The notes: generated from the letters alone by a model not told the origin. A stretch of 64,000 nt of DNA from Variovorax sp. Root473 (GCF_001426505.1 NZ_LMEV01000001.1:193490-257489); one strand, 5' to 3'. Positions 7,805-18,103 are shown, counted from the stretch's first letter. Made by a program: numbers and translations.

Positions 7805-9721
7805 TCAGCGGCTGGGCTTGAACGCGCGCTTTTGCGCGTCGCGGGGCACGAACACCTTGCCCGGGCCGCCGTGGCCGGCGCCGTTGCCGCGTGGTGCGAA
7901 ACCTTCGCGGGGCGCAAAGCCTTCACGGGGTGCGAAACCGCCGTCGCCGCGACCGCCGCCATGGCCGTGGCCGCCGCGCGGGGCGCTGTCGCCCCAGCCC
8001 GGCTTGCGACCGTAGCCGCCGCCATTGCCACCATTGCCGCCTTCGTCACGGCCGCCGCCGAAGCCGGCGTTCTGGCCGCCCTGGAAGCCGCGCGGGCCTT
8101 GGCCCTGGGCCGGGCCGCGCGAATTGCGGTCGTTGAAGCCGCTGGCGCCGGCATAGCCGCCGCCGTTGTTGTTGCCACGGTAGCCACCGCCGCCGCCTGC
8201 ACCACCGTTGCCGAACTTGCGATCGCGCGAGAAATTGTCGCCACGGCCACCGCGGTACTCGCCCATCGGGGGACGCGATTGCGGCATGCGCTGTTGCGGC
8301 TCGAGGCCGGCAACCACTTCCGCCTTGAACTGCTGGCGGCTGTAGTGCTCGATGTCCATGATCTTGCGGCGATCGCGGAACTCGGCAAACGTGATGGCCA
8401 GGCCATCGCGGCCGGCACGGCCGGTGCGGCCGATGCGGTGGGTGTAGTCCTCGGCCTTCATCGGCAGGCCGAAGTTGAAGACGTGGGTGATGGTCGGCAC
8501 GTCGATGCCGCGGGCGGCAACGTCGGTCGCCACCAGGATCTGCACCTGGCCCTGGCGCAGTGCCATCAGGCGGCGGTTGCGCAGGCCCTGGCTCAGGGCG
8601 CCGTGCAGCGCGACGGCGCTGAAGCCTTCTTGCTGCAGGTCGTTGGCGAGGCCGTCGCACTCGACTTGCGTGCTGGCGAACACGATCGCTTGGTTGATGC
8701 TGGTGTCGCGCAGCCAGTGGTCGAGCAGCTTGCGCTTGTGCTGGCTGTTGTCGGCCCAGTACAGCGACTGCTTGATGTTGGCGTGCTTCTCTTGCGGGCT
8801 GTCGATGGTGATGCGCTGCGGCTCGCGCATGACGCGCTGGGCCAGCTGCTGGATGCGCGGCGCGAAGGTGGCGCTGAACATCATGGTCTGCTGGCGCTCG
8901 ATGGTGAGCTGGTTGACTTCAGCCAGGTCATCGGCAAAGCCGAGGTCGAGCATGCGGTCGGCTTCGTCGACGACGAGGAACTTGACCTGGTCGAGCTTGA
9001 GCTGCTGCGAACGCTGCAGGTCGAGCAGGCGGCCTGGCGTGGCGACCACGAGGTCGGCGTTCTGCAGCTTGGCGATCTGCAGCTGGTACGGCATGCCGCC
9101 CACCACGTTGGCGACGCGCAGGCCGCGGCAGTGGCGAACCAGTTCGATGGCGTCGTGTGCGACTTGCTGCGCGAGTTCGCGCGTCGGGCACAGGATCAGG
9201 GCGCCGGGGGTGGCGGCCTTGAAATGACGGGCATTGGTCGGGTCCTTGCGCTTGGGCTTCTTGAGCGGCGCTTCGCCACGGGCAGCAGCTTCAGCGGCCA
9301 GGCGCTGGAACTCGGCCTTGGCTTCGGCTTCGGCTTCGGCCTGGCGCTTGATCAGCGTGTGCAGCACCGGCAGCAGGAAGGCAGCGGTCTTGCCCGAGCC
9401 GGTCTGGCTCGACACCATCAGGTCGACGAAGCGGGCCGAACCGGCTTCGCCCATGGCGATCGGCACGACCTTTTCCTGCACGGTGGTCGGCTGGGTGAAA
9501 CCCATGTCGGCCACGGCGGCGATCAGTTCGGGGGCGAGGCCCAGCTTGATGAAACCGTTGGGCGCGGCGGGCGCTTCGGCTTCGGCGGCCTCGGGGGCTG
9601 CGGCGTCCAGCGCGTCGAGGATCGGGGCCTCGGACACGGTTTCCGCGACAGCGGTGAATTCGTTGTGGGTAGCGGATTGCACAGGCGCGAGTTCGCCCTG
9701 CGCTTCAAAAGCGTCGGTCAT
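7805..9721 (-). CDS. DEAD-box RNA helicase with glycine/arginine-rich tail (RhlE-like)
   Basis: This 638-residue ATP-dependent RNA helicase has all core motifs in order: Q motif near 56-87, SQTGSGKT (105-112), PTREL (179-183), DEAD (252-255), SAT (283-285) and HRIGRTGRAGRDG (428-440). A charged insert rich in Ala, Glu and Lys lies between motifs I and Ia, at about 126-165. The tail from about 485 is Gly-rich with RGG-type patches and three consecutive GFAPRE-like repeats near the end, typical of RNA-annealing tails. ATG 9721 is taken as start; an in-frame codon 15 bases upstream exists. A long structured leader precedes it and a terminator follows. Role: RNA remodelling, ribosome assembly or mRNA decay, often cold-induced. 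Confidence 0.93.
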   Translation of the reverse strand: MTDAFEAQGELAPVQSATHNEFTAVAETVSEAPILDALDAAAPEAAEAEAPAAPNGFIKLGLAPELIAAVADMGFTQPTTVQEKVVPIAMGEAGSARFVDLMVSSQTGSGKTAAFLLPVLHTLIKRQAEAEAEAKAEFQRLAAEAAARGEAPLKKPKRKDPTNARHFKAATPGALILCPTRELAQQVAHDAIELVRHCRGLRVANVVGGMPYQLQIAKLQNADLVVATPGRLLDLQRSQQLKLDQVKFLVVDEADRMLDLGFADDLAEVNQLTIERQQTMMFSATFAPRIQQLAQRVMREPQRITIDSPQEKHANIKQSLYWADNSQHKRKLLDHWLRDTSINQAIVFASTQVECDGLANDLQQEGFSAVALHGALSQGLRNRRLMALRQGQVQILVATDVAARGIDVPTITHVFNFGLPMKAEDYTHRIGRTGRAGRDGLAITFAEFRDRRKIMDIEHYSRQQFKAEVVAGLEPQQRMPQSRPPMGEYRGGRGDNFSRDRKFGNGGAGGGGGYRGNNNGGGYAGASGFNDRNSRGPAQGQGPRGFQGGQNAGFGGGRDEGGNGGNGGGYGRKPGWGDSAPRGGHGHGGGRGDGGFAPREGFAPREGFAPRGNGAGHGGPGKVFVPRDAQKRAFKPSR

Positions 9722-9888
9722 GAATATCAATCTCAAACGCGAGCGCTGCCGTAGGCGGCGCCCCGTTGGTGGTTAAAAACATCAACCATCCAACGACATT
9801 CAACTTCCGGCTTTCGTCGGAGGCTGCGGCCCTTTTTGATCAGCGAATGCGATCGGGCGCGGTGTGCAAGATAGGGAGATGCAAGAGA

Positions 9889-9924
9889 CGCTGATCTGTG
9901 TCCAAAGACACGTTCAAATCAGCG
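9889..9924 (-). other. hairpin in the leader of the DEAD-box helicase gene
   Basis: A two-tier stem-loop lies in the 248-base spacer upstream of the helicase. The outer stem is CGCTGAT (9889-9895) with ATCAGCG (9918-9924). The inner stem is GTGTC (9898-9902) with GACAC (9907-9911), closed by a four-base loop. It would lie near the 5' end of the transcript if the CATAAT box at 9939-9934 is the -10. This suggests a structured, possibly temperature- or self-responsive leader. Confidence 0.5.
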
Positions 9925-9933
9925 AAGCCTGCG

Positions 9934-9963
9934 ATTATGGCACGGCTTCGGGTTTTTACCTAA
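9934..9963 (-). promoter_or_regulatory. weak candidate promoter for the DEAD-box helicase gene
   Basis: CATAAT (9939-9934 on the minus strand) resembles a -10. The best -35 at 18 bases is only TTAGGT (9963-9958). If used, transcription starts near 9927 and the leader is about 205 bases, carrying the hairpin at 9889-9924. Confidence 0.3.
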
Positions 9964-9969
9964 TCGCTG

Positions 9970-10566
9970 TCAATCCACCAAGCGCAGGAAGGTTTCCCGG
10001 TAGTGCGCCAGCTCCTCGATGGACTCGTGCACGTCGGCCAGCGCGGTGTGCGCCTGCTGCTTCTTGAAGGCGGTGTAGGCCGAAGGCTTCCAGCGCTTGG
10101 CCAGTTCCTTGAGGGTGCTGACGTCGAGGTTGCGGTAGTGGAAGTACGCCTCGAGCCTGGGCATGAACTTGACCAGGAAGCGCCGGTCCTGCCCGATGGT
10201 GTTGCCACACATCGGCGAGCCGCTGCGGGGGATGTACTTGGCGATGAATTCGAGCAACTGCTGCTCGGCCGCGGCTTCGTCCAGCGTGGAGGCCTTGACC
10301 TTGTCGATCAGGCCGCTGCGGCCGTGGGTGCCCTTGTTCCAGGCGTCCATGGCGTCGAGCACGGCGTCGCTCTGGTGGATGACGAGCACGGGGCCGTCGA
10401 TGCGGGGCGTGAGGTCGGGGCCAGTGACGACCACGGCGATCTCGAGCAGGCGCTCTTTCTCGGGGTCGAGGCCGCTCATTTCGCAGTCGAGCCAGACCAG
10501 GTTCTGGTCGCTTTTCTTCAGGGTGGGGGCGGCAGCGGGGGGCGTCGGGTCAAGGGATTCGGGCAT
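9970..10566 (-). CDS. orn: oligoribonuclease
   Basis: This 198-residue 3'-5' exoribonuclease degrades the short RNA oligonucleotides left by RNA decay, and also pGpG from cyclic-di-GMP turnover. DEDDh-family residues are visible: [10 protein letters not shown] near 26-35, the middle aspartate region and [12 protein letters not shown] near the C-terminus. The first 18 or so residues ([15 protein letters not shown]) are a poorly conserved extension, so a shorter product is possible. It is divergent from the M48 protease gene with about 60 bases between the starts. Confidence 0.94.
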   Translation of the reverse strand: MPESLDPTPPAAAPTLKKSDQNLVWLDCEMSGLDPEKERLLEIAVVVTGPDLTPRIDGPVLVIHQSDAVLDAMDAWNKGTHGRSGLIDKVKASTLDEAAAEQQLLEFIAKYIPRSGSPMCGNTIGQDRRFLVKFMPRLEAYFHYRNLDVSTLKELAKRWKPSAYTAFKKQQAHTALADVHESIEELAHYRETFLRLVD

Positions 10567-10625
10567 CGCAGGATTGTCGTCGAAGGCCTGCGCCCCGATA
10601 TACCGGGGACTAAACTCGCCGCTTC

Positions 10626-11894
10626 ATGATGTCCTACTCACTTATCTTCACCTTCGCTTTCGCGGCTGCACTCGTCGCGGGCCTGCTCGTGAAGTTCTGG
10701 CTGGCCACCCGCCAGGTGCGCCATGTGGCGCGCCACCGCGGCGCCGTACCGGCCGCCTTCGCGCAGACCATCACGCTGACTGCGCACCAGAAGGCCGCCG
10801 ACTACACCATCGCCAAAGCGCGCTTCGGACTCATCGAGATGGCGTGGGGCGCCGCCCTGCTGCTGGGCTGGACGCTGCTCGGCGGGCTCGACCTGCTGAA
10901 CAAGCTGCTGCTGGTGTGGCTGGGCGGCGGCATGGTGCAGCAGCTGGTGCTGCTGGCGGCCTTTGCGCTCATCGGCGGCCTGCTGGAGTTGCCGTTCACG
11001 CTGTGGCAAACCTTCCGGCTCGAGGAGCGCTTCGGCTTCAACAAGATGACCTGGAAGCTCTGGCTCACCGACACCCTCAAGTCGACGCTGCTGGGCGCGC
11101 TGATCGGGCTGCCGATTGCGGCGCTCATCCTGTGGCTCATGGGCGCGGCCGGCACGCTCTGGTGGCTCTGGGCCTGGGGCGCGTGGATGGGCTTCAACCT
11201 GCTGCTGATGCTGATCTACCCGACCTTCATCGCGCCGCTGTTCAACAAGTTCAAGCCGCTGGACGACCCGACGCTGAGGGCGCGCGTCACCGCACTCATG
11301 AAGCGCTGCGGCTTCGCGGCCAAAGGCCTGTTCGTGATGGACGGCAGCACGCGCAGCGCACACGCCAATGCCTACTTCACCGGCTTCGGCGCCAGCAAGC
11401 GCGTGGTGTTCTACGACACGCTGCTGCGCCAGCTCAACGCCGGCGAAGTCGAGGCCGTGCTCGCACACGAACTGGGCCACTTCAAGCACCGCCACATCGT
11501 CAAGCGCCTCGTCGCGATGTTCGCGCTGAGCCTGGCGGGCTTCGCGCTCCTGGGCTGGGTGTCGACGCAGGTCTGGTTCTACGCCGGCCTCGGCGTGCAG
11601 CCCAACCTGTCGCCCGCGGCGCCCAACAACGCGCTGGCGCTGCTGCTGTTCATGCTGGCCGTGCCGGTGTTCAGCTTCTTCGTCGCCCCGCTGCCGGCGC
11701 GCCTGTCGCGCAAGCACGAGTTCGAGGCCGACGCCTACGCCGTGGCGCAGACCAGCGGCGCCGACCTGTCGGCCGCCCTGCTCAAGCTGTACCAGGACAA
11801 CGCATCAACGCTCACGCCCGACCCGGTGTTCGTCAAGTTCTACTACTCCCACCCGCCTGCCTCCGAGCGCCTTGCGCGCATGGGTGCGGCGTGA
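10626..11894 (+). CDS. M48-family membrane metalloprotease (STE24/CAAX prenyl protease type)
   Basis: This 422-residue integral membrane protein has several hydrophobic helices and the zinc motif HELGH at 281-285. The downstream EFEADAYA supplies the third ligand. The layout (N-terminal membrane bundle, then the peptidase with two more helices) matches the STE24 family, which in bacteria probably works in membrane-protein quality control. Two ATGs stand in tandem (10626, 10629). The gene is followed closely by the pterin dehydratase and rsgA on the same strand. Confidence 0.9.
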   Translation: MMSYSLIFTFAFAAALVAGLLVKFWLATRQVRHVARHRGAVPAAFAQTITLTAHQKAADYTIAKARFGLIEMAWGAALLLGWTLLGGLDLLNKLLLVWLGGGMVQQLVLLAAFALIGGLLELPFTLWQTFRLEERFGFNKMTWKLWLTDTLKSTLLGALIGLPIAALILWLMGAAGTLWWLWAWGAWMGFNLLLMLIYPTFIAPLFNKFKPLDDPTLRARVTALMKRCGFAAKGLFVMDGSTRSAHANAYFTGFGASKRVVFYDTLLRQLNAGEVEAVLAHELGHFKHRHIVKRLVAMFALSLAGFALLGWVSTQVWFYAGLGVQPNLSPAAPNNALALLLFMLAVPVFSFFVAPLPARLSRKHEFEADAYAVAQTSGADLSAALLKLYQDNASTLTPDPVFVKFYYSHPPASERLARMGAA

Positions 11895-11925
11895 TCCTCG
11901 ATTCACTTTTTCTGCGAAGCCCCTC

Positions 11926-12276
11926 ATGAGCAGCATGTTCAAACCCAAGGACTGGAAGAACCTTCCGCCCCGCAAGGCCCTGAGCGCCACCGAGATCGTT
12001 TCGGGCCTGGCCCAGCTCGACGGCTGGAAGCTCACCGGCGACGGCGCCGATGTCGCGATCGAGAAGACCTTCACCTTCGCGAACTACTTCGAGACCATCG
12101 CCTTCGTGAATGCGCTGGCGATGGTGGCTCACACGCAGGACCATCACCCCGACCTGTCGGTGCACTACAACCGCTGCGTGGTGCGCTTCAGCACGCACGA
12201 TGTGAACGGTCTGTCGATCACCGATTTCGATTGCGCTCGGCAGGCCGACGCGCTGGTTGCGAGCCCCGCCGCATGA
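11926..12276 (+). CDS. phhB: 4a-hydroxytetrahydrobiopterin dehydratase (PCD/DCoH family)
   Basis: This 116-residue protein has the family signature spread over TQDHHPDLSVHYNRC and STHDVNGLS, which includes the conserved histidines of the active site. It dehydrates 4a-hydroxytetrahydropterin after phenylalanine hydroxylase turnover; in organisms without that enzyme close by, it may serve molybdopterin or folate chemistry. ATG 11926 gives the usual length; the frame is open upstream into the protease gene. No phenylalanine hydroxylase is in the window. Confidence 0.88.
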   Translation: MSSMFKPKDWKNLPPRKALSATEIVSGLAQLDGWKLTGDGADVAIEKTFTFANYFETIAFVNALAMVAHTQDHHPDLSVHYNRCVVRFSTHDVNGLSITDFDCARQADALVASPAA

Positions 12277-12288
12277 GGGCACGCGCCT

Positions 12289-13248
12289 GTGGCTAAGCCG
12301 GGCCGCGCCGCCTTCACCCCCGCTGCGCACAACACGGGGAAGGCGCACCACGACGGCCTCGTCGTCGCCAGCCACGGGCGTCACTGCCTCGTCGAAACGC
12401 CCACGGGCGAGCGGCTGATCTGCCATCCGCGCGGCAAGAAAAGCCAGGCCGTGGTCGGCGACCGCGTGCGCTGGCAGGCCACCGAAGACGAAGGCACCAT
12501 CGAAGAGGTGCTGCCGCGGCGCAACCTCTTCTACCGGCAGGACGAGATCCGCACCAAGTCGTTCGCAGCGAACCTCGACCACGTGCTGATCCTGATCGCC
12601 GCCGAGCCGGAGTTTTCCGAACACCAGTTGGCGCGCGCGCTGATCGCGGCCGAAGCCCAACGCATCACGCCCATCATCGCGCTCAACAAGAGCGACCTCG
12701 TCGAACCTTTCGCGCGCGCCTGGACCAAGCTGGCGCCCTACCGCCGCATGCACCACGGCGTGCTGCCGCTGTCGCTCAAGGCCTCGGGCGAGGCGGACTA
12801 CGCCTCGCTGATGAAGCTGCTCGCGGGCAAGTCCACGCTGGTGCTCGGCCCGTCGGGTTCGGGCAAGAGCACGCTCACCAACCTGCTGGTGCCTGGCGCA
12901 AGCGTGCTGACGCAAGAAATCTCGCAGGCCCTCAACTCGGGCAAGCACACGACCACCAGCACCACCTGGTACTGGATCGACGAGGCCCGCACCACGGGCC
13001 TCATCGACTCGCCGGGTTTCCAGGAATTCGGCCTGAACCACATCGAGCCGATGCAGCTCGCTGGCCTCATGCCCGACATCGCCGAGCACACGGGCGACTG
13101 CAAGTTCTACAACTGCACCCACCTGCACGAACCCAGCTGCGGCGTGATTTCGAACGTCGAGACGCCGACGCAACCCGGACCGATCAGCGCTTCGCGCTAC
13201 AAGATCTACGGCGAGCTGTTCGCCGAGTTGAGCCAGACGCGCTACTGA
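12289..13248 (+). CDS. rsgA: ribosome small-subunit biogenesis GTPase
   Basis: This 319-residue circularly permuted GTPase helps late 30S maturation. The order of motifs shows the permutation: NKSD (G4) comes before the P-loop GPSGSGKST and the DSPGF (G3) motif. An N-terminal OB-like domain precedes them and a C-terminal zinc-binding segment with [14 protein letters not shown] follows. The start is GTG 12289, 12 bases after the dehydratase stop. The 3' end overlaps the convergent hisC by 7 bases (13242-13248). Confidence 0.94.
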   Translation: MAKPGRAAFTPAAHNTGKAHHDGLVVASHGRHCLVETPTGERLICHPRGKKSQAVVGDRVRWQATEDEGTIEEVLPRRNLFYRQDEIRTKSFAANLDHVLILIAAEPEFSEHQLARALIAAEAQRITPIIALNKSDLVEPFARAWTKLAPYRRMHHGVLPLSLKASGEADYASLMKLLAGKSTLVLGPSGSGKSTLTNLLVPGASVLTQEISQALNSGKHTTTSTTWYWIDEARTTGLIDSPGFQEFGLNHIEPMQLAGLMPDIAEHTGDCKFYNCTHLHEPSCGVISNVETPTQPGPISASRYKIYGELFAELSQTRY

Positions 13249-14342
13249 GCGGCGTCTGGCTCGAGGATGGCCTGCAGCGCGTGCACCAGCGCACTGCACT
13301 GCTCCCGCGTGCCGATGCTGATGCGCAAATACTGCACGATGCGCGGCTGCCTGAAATGCCGCACCAGCACGGCACGCTCGCGCAGCAAGGCGGCCAGCTC
13401 GGCCGCATCGCGCTGCGGATGGCGTGCGAACACGAAGTTGGCCTGCGACGGCAGCACCTCAAAACCCAGGTCCTCGAGCTGCAGAGTCAGGCCTTCGCGC
13501 GTGTCGACGACCTGGTCGCGCGTTTGGCGAAACCACGCCTCGTCGTCGAGCGAGGCCACGGCGCCAGCGGACGCCAGCCGGTCGATGGGGTACGAATTGA
13601 AGCTGTCCTTGACCCGCACGAGCGCGTCGATCAGGTGCGCCTGCCCGCAGGCGAAACCGACGCGAAGGCCGGCCAGCGAGCGCGACTTGGACAGGGTCTG
13701 CACCACGAGCAGGTTCGGATAACGGCCGATCAGCGACAGTGCGCTCTCGCCGCCGAAATCGACATACGCCTCGTCGACCAGCACCACGCGATCGGGGCAC
13801 GCCGCAAGCAGCTGCTCGATGCGCGCCAGCGGCTGGCCGATGCCGGTTGGCGCGTTCGGGTTGGCGATGACGATGCCGCCGCAGCCCTGGCGGGCGCGCG
13901 CCGCGAAAGCGTCGATGTCGATGCGCAAGCCGGCATCGACCGGCACCTGCTCACAAGCGATGCCATAGAGCTGGGCATAGACCTTGTAAAAGCTGTAGCT
14001 CACGTCGGGCATCAGCAGCGGCTGCGCCTGCTGGAAAAAGGCGAAGAACGCGTGCGCGAGCACTTCGTCCGAGCCGTTGCCCGCGAACACTTCGCCCACC
14101 TGCAGGCCGTGGCGGCGTGCCACGGCTTCGCGCAGCGCGAGCGACGTGGGGTCGGGGTAGCGCTCCAGGCCGTCGGCGGCCGCGCGCTGGATCGCCGCGA
14201 TGACGTCCGGCGATGGCGGATACGGGTTCTCGTTGGTATTGAGCTTGACGAGGTTGGTGATGCGCGGCTGCTCGCCGGGCACGTAAGGCTCGAGCGCGCC
14301 GATGCGCGGGCTCCAGAAGGCCGGTGCGGGCGGCGTGGTCAT
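13242..14342 (-). CDS. hisC: histidinol-phosphate aminotransferase
   Basis: This 366-residue class-I/II PLP aminotransferase converts histidinol phosphate and 2-oxoglutarate to imidazole-acetol phosphate and glutamate. Visible signatures are [15 protein letters not shown] near the N-terminus, NPNAPTG in the middle and the PLP-lysine region [16 protein letters not shown]. It stands apart from other his genes; such isolated copies also act on aromatic amino acids, so a broader role is possible. It ends tail-to-tail with rsgA and lies four bases downstream of the CobD/CbiB gene. Confidence 0.92.
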   Translation of the reverse strand: MTTPPAPAFWSPRIGALEPYVPGEQPRITNLVKLNTNENPYPPSPDVIAAIQRAAADGLERYPDPTSLALREAVARRHGLQVGEVFAGNGSDEVLAHAFFAFFQQAQPLLMPDVSYSFYKVYAQLYGIACEQVPVDAGLRIDIDAFAARARQGCGGIVIANPNAPTGIGQPLARIEQLLAACPDRVVLVDEAYVDFGGESALSLIGRYPNLLVVQTLSKSRSLAGLRVGFACGQAHLIDALVRVKDSFNSYPIDRLASAGAVASLDDEAWFRQTRDQVVDTREGLTLQLEDLGFEVLPSQANFVFARHPQRDAAELAALLRERAVLVRHFRQPRIVQYLRISIGTREQCSALVHALQAILEPDAAQ

Positions 14343-14346
14343 GGCC

Positions 14347-15348
14347 TCAGCCCAGCAGCCGCGCGAGCGTGAGCAAGGCCAGCAGCACCATCCACATCAC
14401 GACCGATCGCCAGACCAGGCCGACCACGCTGCGCAGGTGGCCGGGCTCGGGCTCGCGGCCCGGCGTGCTGCCGCTGTCCAGGCGCCGCCCGACGCTCGGC
14501 GACTCGCCGGCCTGTGCGCGCGGCAGCGGATCGGCCACCGGGATCGGACTCAGCGAGCCGCCGCCCAGGCGCACGTTCACCGCGCCGGACGTGGCCGCGA
14601 GGATCACGCCGTCGTTCTCGTTGGGGAAGCGCCGCGCGTCATTGCGCCAGCAGTCGATGGCCTCTTCGAAGCTGCCGACCACGGCGAAGCCAAGCGCCGT
14701 GATGCGCGCGGGCAGCCAGTCGACGGCATGCCAGGCGCGCTCGGCGGCGTCCTGCACCGCCACGCTCGAAGGCTGCACGGGCGCGCCGTTCTTGTGGGCC
14801 CAGTAGCGCGCGACGAACTCGTTCATGCGATAGAACACCGCGCCCGCCGGCCCCAGGCCGAGCGCGGCGAGCACCGAGAACCAGGCCAGCACGCCGAACA
14901 CATGGCGGTGTGCCGCAATGACCGAATGCTCGATCACATGGCGCACGATTTCGCTGCGCGGCAGTTCGGCGGCATCGACGCCCTGCCAGTGCGCCAGCAG
15001 CGAGCGCGCGAGCGGCTCGTCGCCCTCGTCGAGCGCATCGCGGATGTCGGTGAAATGGTGGCTGAACTGGCGAAAGCCCAGCGTCATGTAGAGCACCGCG
15101 ACGCTCCACAGCACGGCGAACGGCAGGCCCAGCGTGAGCACCAGCAGCCAGTGCACGCCCAGCGACAGCAGCGTGGGCACGAACACCGCGAGCCCCCAGG
15201 CGATCCATCCGTGGTGCGGCTTGCCCGCATCGAAGTTGCGGCTGGTCCAGCGCGTCCACGCCAGGACGCCGCCGTACACGGGGTTGTGCGGGCCCAGCGG
15301 CCGCACCTGCTCGATCAGCAACGCGCACAGGATGGCAAAGAAGCTCAT
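14347..15348 (-). CDS. CobD/CbiB family membrane protein
   Basis: This 333-residue protein resembles adenosylcobinamide-phosphate synthase (CobD/CbiB): several membrane helices, [11 protein letters not shown] near the N-terminus and a late VKLG-like segment here read as [11 protein letters not shown]. No other cobalamin genes are nearby, and this divergent betaproteobacterial branch is usually left unnamed, so a cobalamin role is not established. ATG 15348 is used; GAAGG directly abuts it, which is unusually close for a ribosome site. The gene runs into hisC with a gap of only four bases. Confidence 0.8.
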   Translation of the reverse strand: MSFFAILCALLIEQVRPLGPHNPVYGGVLAWTRWTSRNFDAGKPHHGWIAWGLAVFVPTLLSLGVHWLLVLTLGLPFAVLWSVAVLYMTLGFRQFSHHFTDIRDALDEGDEPLARSLLAHWQGVDAAELPRSEIVRHVIEHSVIAAHRHVFGVLAWFSVLAALGLGPAGAVFYRMNEFVARYWAHKNGAPVQPSSVAVQDAAERAWHAVDWLPARITALGFAVVGSFEEAIDCWRNDARRFPNENDGVILAATSGAVNVRLGGGSLSPIPVADPLPRAQAGESPSVGRRLDSGSTPGREPEPGHLRSVVGLVWRSVVMWMVLLALLTLARLLG

Positions 15349-15406
15349 CCTTCGATGATAGCGAGAGCCCCTGAAGGTTTCGGCCCCAGGTTGCGCCGCA
15401 TCCGTC

Positions 15407-16150
15407 TCAGGCAGCGAGGAAGCGGTAGAGGTTGCGCAGCATGCCCGCCGTGGCGCCCCAGACGAAGCGCTCGTGGGGACCGTCGACGTACGGCATCGAG
15501 TACCACGTGCGACGGACACCATCGGTGGCGCTGACGGCATGGCGGCGGTGGTTGGCCGGATCCATGAGCCAGGCCAGCGGCACCTCGAAGGCCTCGGCCA
15601 CCTCGAACGGGTTGATGTCCAGCACGAAGTCGGGCTGCACCAGCGCGACCACCGGGGTCACCACGAACGAGGTGACGGTCGTGTAGGTCGGCAGGGAGCC
15701 GAGCACTTCGATGAACTGTGCCGACAGGCCCACTTCTTCCCAGGCTTCGCGCAATGCGGCGGCCTGGATGTTGGCGTCTTCAGGATCAACGCGCCCGCCG
15801 GGAAACGCGACCTGCCCCGAATGGGTCGACAGGTGCGTGGTGCGCTCGGTGAGCAGCACAGTCGCGCCTTGCGGGCGCTGCACGATCGGCACCAGCACGG
15901 CGGCCTGCGCCGGCACCCGGTCGCTCATGCGCGGCTCGCGGCGCAGTTCGGGCGTCCATACGGGTGGCGAGGCAAAGCGTGCACGCAAGGCGGTTGCCGT
16001 CAGCTGCGCCGGCGCCACCGCCGGCAGACCATCGCTTCCGTCCACGAAGGGCGCCTGGCGCGGGTCGATCTGCAGCAACGCGGGCGGCACCACGGCATTG
16101 ACGGGTTCGACGACGGCGGAGGGCGTGGGGGCGGAGGTGGATGAGGTCAA
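15407..16150 (-). CDS. NUDIX hydrolase, CoA pyrophosphatase type
   Basis: The protein is about 247 residues and cleaves the diphosphate of CoA or acyl-CoA. The CoA-specific upstream motif (LLTERTTHLSTHSGQVAFPG) runs directly into a NUDIX box that starts at GGRVDPED and ends REAWEEVGL. No ATG is available for the N-terminal part. The frame stays open upstream through the terminator of rplS, so I place the start at TTG 16150 (LTSSTSAP); a GTG further in is possible. The N-terminal 60 residues are Pro/Val rich and unconserved. Confidence 0.83.
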   Translation of the reverse strand: MTSSTSAPTPSAVVEPVNAVVPPALLQIDPRQAPFVDGSDGLPAVAPAQLTATALRARFASPPVWTPELRREPRMSDRVPAQAAVLVPIVQRPQGATVLLTERTTHLSTHSGQVAFPGGRVDPEDANIQAAALREAWEEVGLSAQFIEVLGSLPTYTTVTSFVVTPVVALVQPDFVLDINPFEVAEAFEVPLAWLMDPANHRRHAVSATDGVRRTWYSMPYVDGPHERFVWGATAGMLRNLYRFLAA

Positions 16151-16228
16151 GAGAGGATGCGGCCTGTGGCGGAATGAAAGGAGTAGAGCGTAAAAATGGA
16201 AAACTGTCTTCAAGCGCAGCGCCAACGC

Positions 16229-16255
16229 AAAAAGCCGCCAGAGCGGCGGCTTTTT
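16229..16255. terminator. rho-independent terminator after rplS
   Basis: AAAAAGCCGCC (16229-16239) pairs with GGCGGCTTTTT (16245-16255) around a five-base loop. It closes the ribosomal-protein operon on the minus strand, 23 bases after the rplS stop. It also separates that operon from the NUDIX gene. Confidence 0.88.
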
Positions 16256-16277
16256 GAGCAGAAAGGACGGCGGCTGA

Positions 16278-16661
<384 letters not shown>

Positions 16662-16711
16662 GATTTCCTGATAGTCGATCGTTTCGGGCTGCACTAAAGG
16701 CGCCGTGGCCT

Positions 16712-16775
16712 TGGCGGAAGAACCGCCAGAAAACCGGGCGCGGCCGGACAGAGGATCGGGGAACCGCGGATTATA
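16712..16775 (-). promoter_or_regulatory. possible internal rplS promoter and leader hairpin
   Basis: On the minus strand TATAAT (16775-16770) overlaps the TAA stop of trmD; the -35 region is weak. Downstream, TGGCGG (16712-16717) and CCGCCA (16723-16728) form a stem with a five-base loop in the rplS leader. This could give extra transcription of L19 and a site for translational control. Confidence 0.35.
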
Positions 16776-17517
16776 GCTTTTTTTTCAGCGCGGCCTCATC
16801 GGTCTTGTTCAGCTTGCCAGCGCCCCTTGCGACGTTGATCAGTTCGGGGCGCCGCGCGGCCGTGATGGCCAGGCGCTGGTCGCGCCGCCAGCGCTCGATC
16901 TGCGCATGGTGGCCCGACATCAGCGGCGCCGGTACGCCCTGCCCGTTCCACTGCTCGGGCCGCGTGTAGTGCGGGCAGTCGAGCAGGCCGTCGAGCGCGG
17001 GATTGAAGCTGTCCTGCACATGGCTGGCCTCGTCGCCCAGCACACCGGGCTGCAGGCGGGCCACGGCGTCAAGCAACGCCATCGCCGCAATCTCGCCGCC
17101 GGACAGCACGAAGTCGCCAAGGCTGACCTGGTGCGTGACACGCGCGTCGATGAAGCGCTGGTCGATGCCCTCGTAGCGGCCACAGACCAGCACCGCACCT
17201 TCGCTCGTCGACCAGCGCTCGACGGCCTCGTGGCGCAGCGCCTCGCCGATGGGCGAGAACAGCACCACCGGCGCCGGTGCGCCGCGGGCCGCCAGCGCGG
17301 CATCGAGGCAGGCCGCCAGGGGCTCGGCCATCATCACCATGCCGGGCCCGCCGCCGAACGGGCGGTCGTCCACGCGCTTGTAGTTGCCCTGGGCGAAATC
17401 GCGCGGATTCCACAGCACGACCTCGACCTGCTTCGATTCGTAGGCGCGGCGCGTCACGCCGCTGGCCATGAAGGGCGCAAACAGTTCGGGAAAAAGCGTG
17501 AGGACGTCGAAGCGCAT
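16771..17517 (-). CDS. trmD: tRNA (guanine-N1-)-methyltransferase
   Basis: This 248-residue enzyme makes m1G37 in tRNAs reading CNN and some other codons, preventing +1 frameshifts. The start [13 protein letters not shown], the [11 protein letters not shown] segment, [12 protein letters not shown] and the trefoil-knot [11 protein letters not shown] are all family signatures. A Lys-rich end (ALKKKL) is encoded by an A-run next to the stop. It follows rimM by 16 bases in the conserved ribosomal operon. Confidence 0.96.
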   Translation of the reverse strand: MRFDVLTLFPELFAPFMASGVTRRAYESKQVEVVLWNPRDFAQGNYKRVDDRPFGGGPGMVMMAEPLAACLDAALAARGAPAPVVLFSPIGEALRHEAVERWSTSEGAVLVCGRYEGIDQRFIDARVTHQVSLGDFVLSGGEIAAMALLDAVARLQPGVLGDEASHVQDSFNPALDGLLDCPHYTRPEQWNGQGVPAPLMSGHHAQIERWRRDQRLAITAARRPELINVARGAGKLNKTDEAALKKKL

Positions 17518-17533
17518 GCGTGCGCGGCCCGAG

Positions 17534-18088
17534 TCAGAACTCGGGTTGCCAGTCGACCGTGATGAGGCGGCCGGCCAGGTCGACCTTATCGACGAAGACC
17601 GAGACGAACGGCACCATGCGCTCGATGGTCTTGCCGTCTTCCTCGGCCGTCAGCACCAGCGTGGTCTGTGGGCCGGTGGCGAGCAGCTCGCGCACCGCAC
17701 CGAGCACGACGCCTTCGCGGTTGACGACCGACAGGCCGATCAGGTCGACCCAGTAGTACTCGTCGTCGCCAGCGGTCGGGAAGCTCGAGCGCGGCACGAA
17801 CACGCGCGCGCCGCGCAGCGCCTCGGCCGCATTGCGGTCGGGCACCTCCTCGGACGAGGCGACGATGCAGTCGGAATGTTCTTTGGCTTCGCGGACCGCG
17901 AGCCGGAAAGCGGCAGGTGTGGAGGCTCCGGGCGCCTGCAGGAACCAGCGCTTGGAAGAAAAAAGCGCCTCAGGTTGGGCGCTGTGGGGCAGGACCTTGA
18001 ACCAGCCCTTGATGCCCCAGGCATCGGCGATGCGTCCGACCTCGATCGCATCCGCCGGCAGTTCGGCGGCTTCGAGTGTGGGCAGCAT
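17534..18088 (-). CDS. rimM: 16S rRNA-processing protein RimM
   Basis: This 184-residue maturation factor for the 30S head binds S19. It has an N-terminal beta-barrel ([19 protein letters not shown]) and a PRC-barrel domain in the second half ([16 protein letters not shown]), ending [16 protein letters not shown]. It lies 15 bases after rpsP and 16 before trmD, the classical operon order. Confidence 0.95.
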   Translation of the reverse strand: MLPTLEAAELPADAIEVGRIADAWGIKGWFKVLPHSAQPEALFSSKRWFLQAPGASTPAAFRLAVREAKEHSDCIVASSEEVPDRNAAEALRGARVFVPRSSFPTAGDDEYYWVDLIGLSVVNREGVVLGAVRELLATGPQTTLVLTAEEDGKTIERMVPFVSVFVDKVDLAGRLITVDWQPEF

Positions 18089-18103
18089 CGCCGTGCGGGC
18101 GGC

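Noticed and set aside
9968..9973. TTGACA on the minus strand at the orn stop as -35 of the helicase promoter
   Set aside because: It is 28 bases from the CATAAT box, too far for a sigma-70 pair.
13242..13248. rsgA-hisC overlap as a sign of frame error
   Set aside because: Both proteins have complete, normal C-termini; a short tail-to-tail overlap is ordinary.
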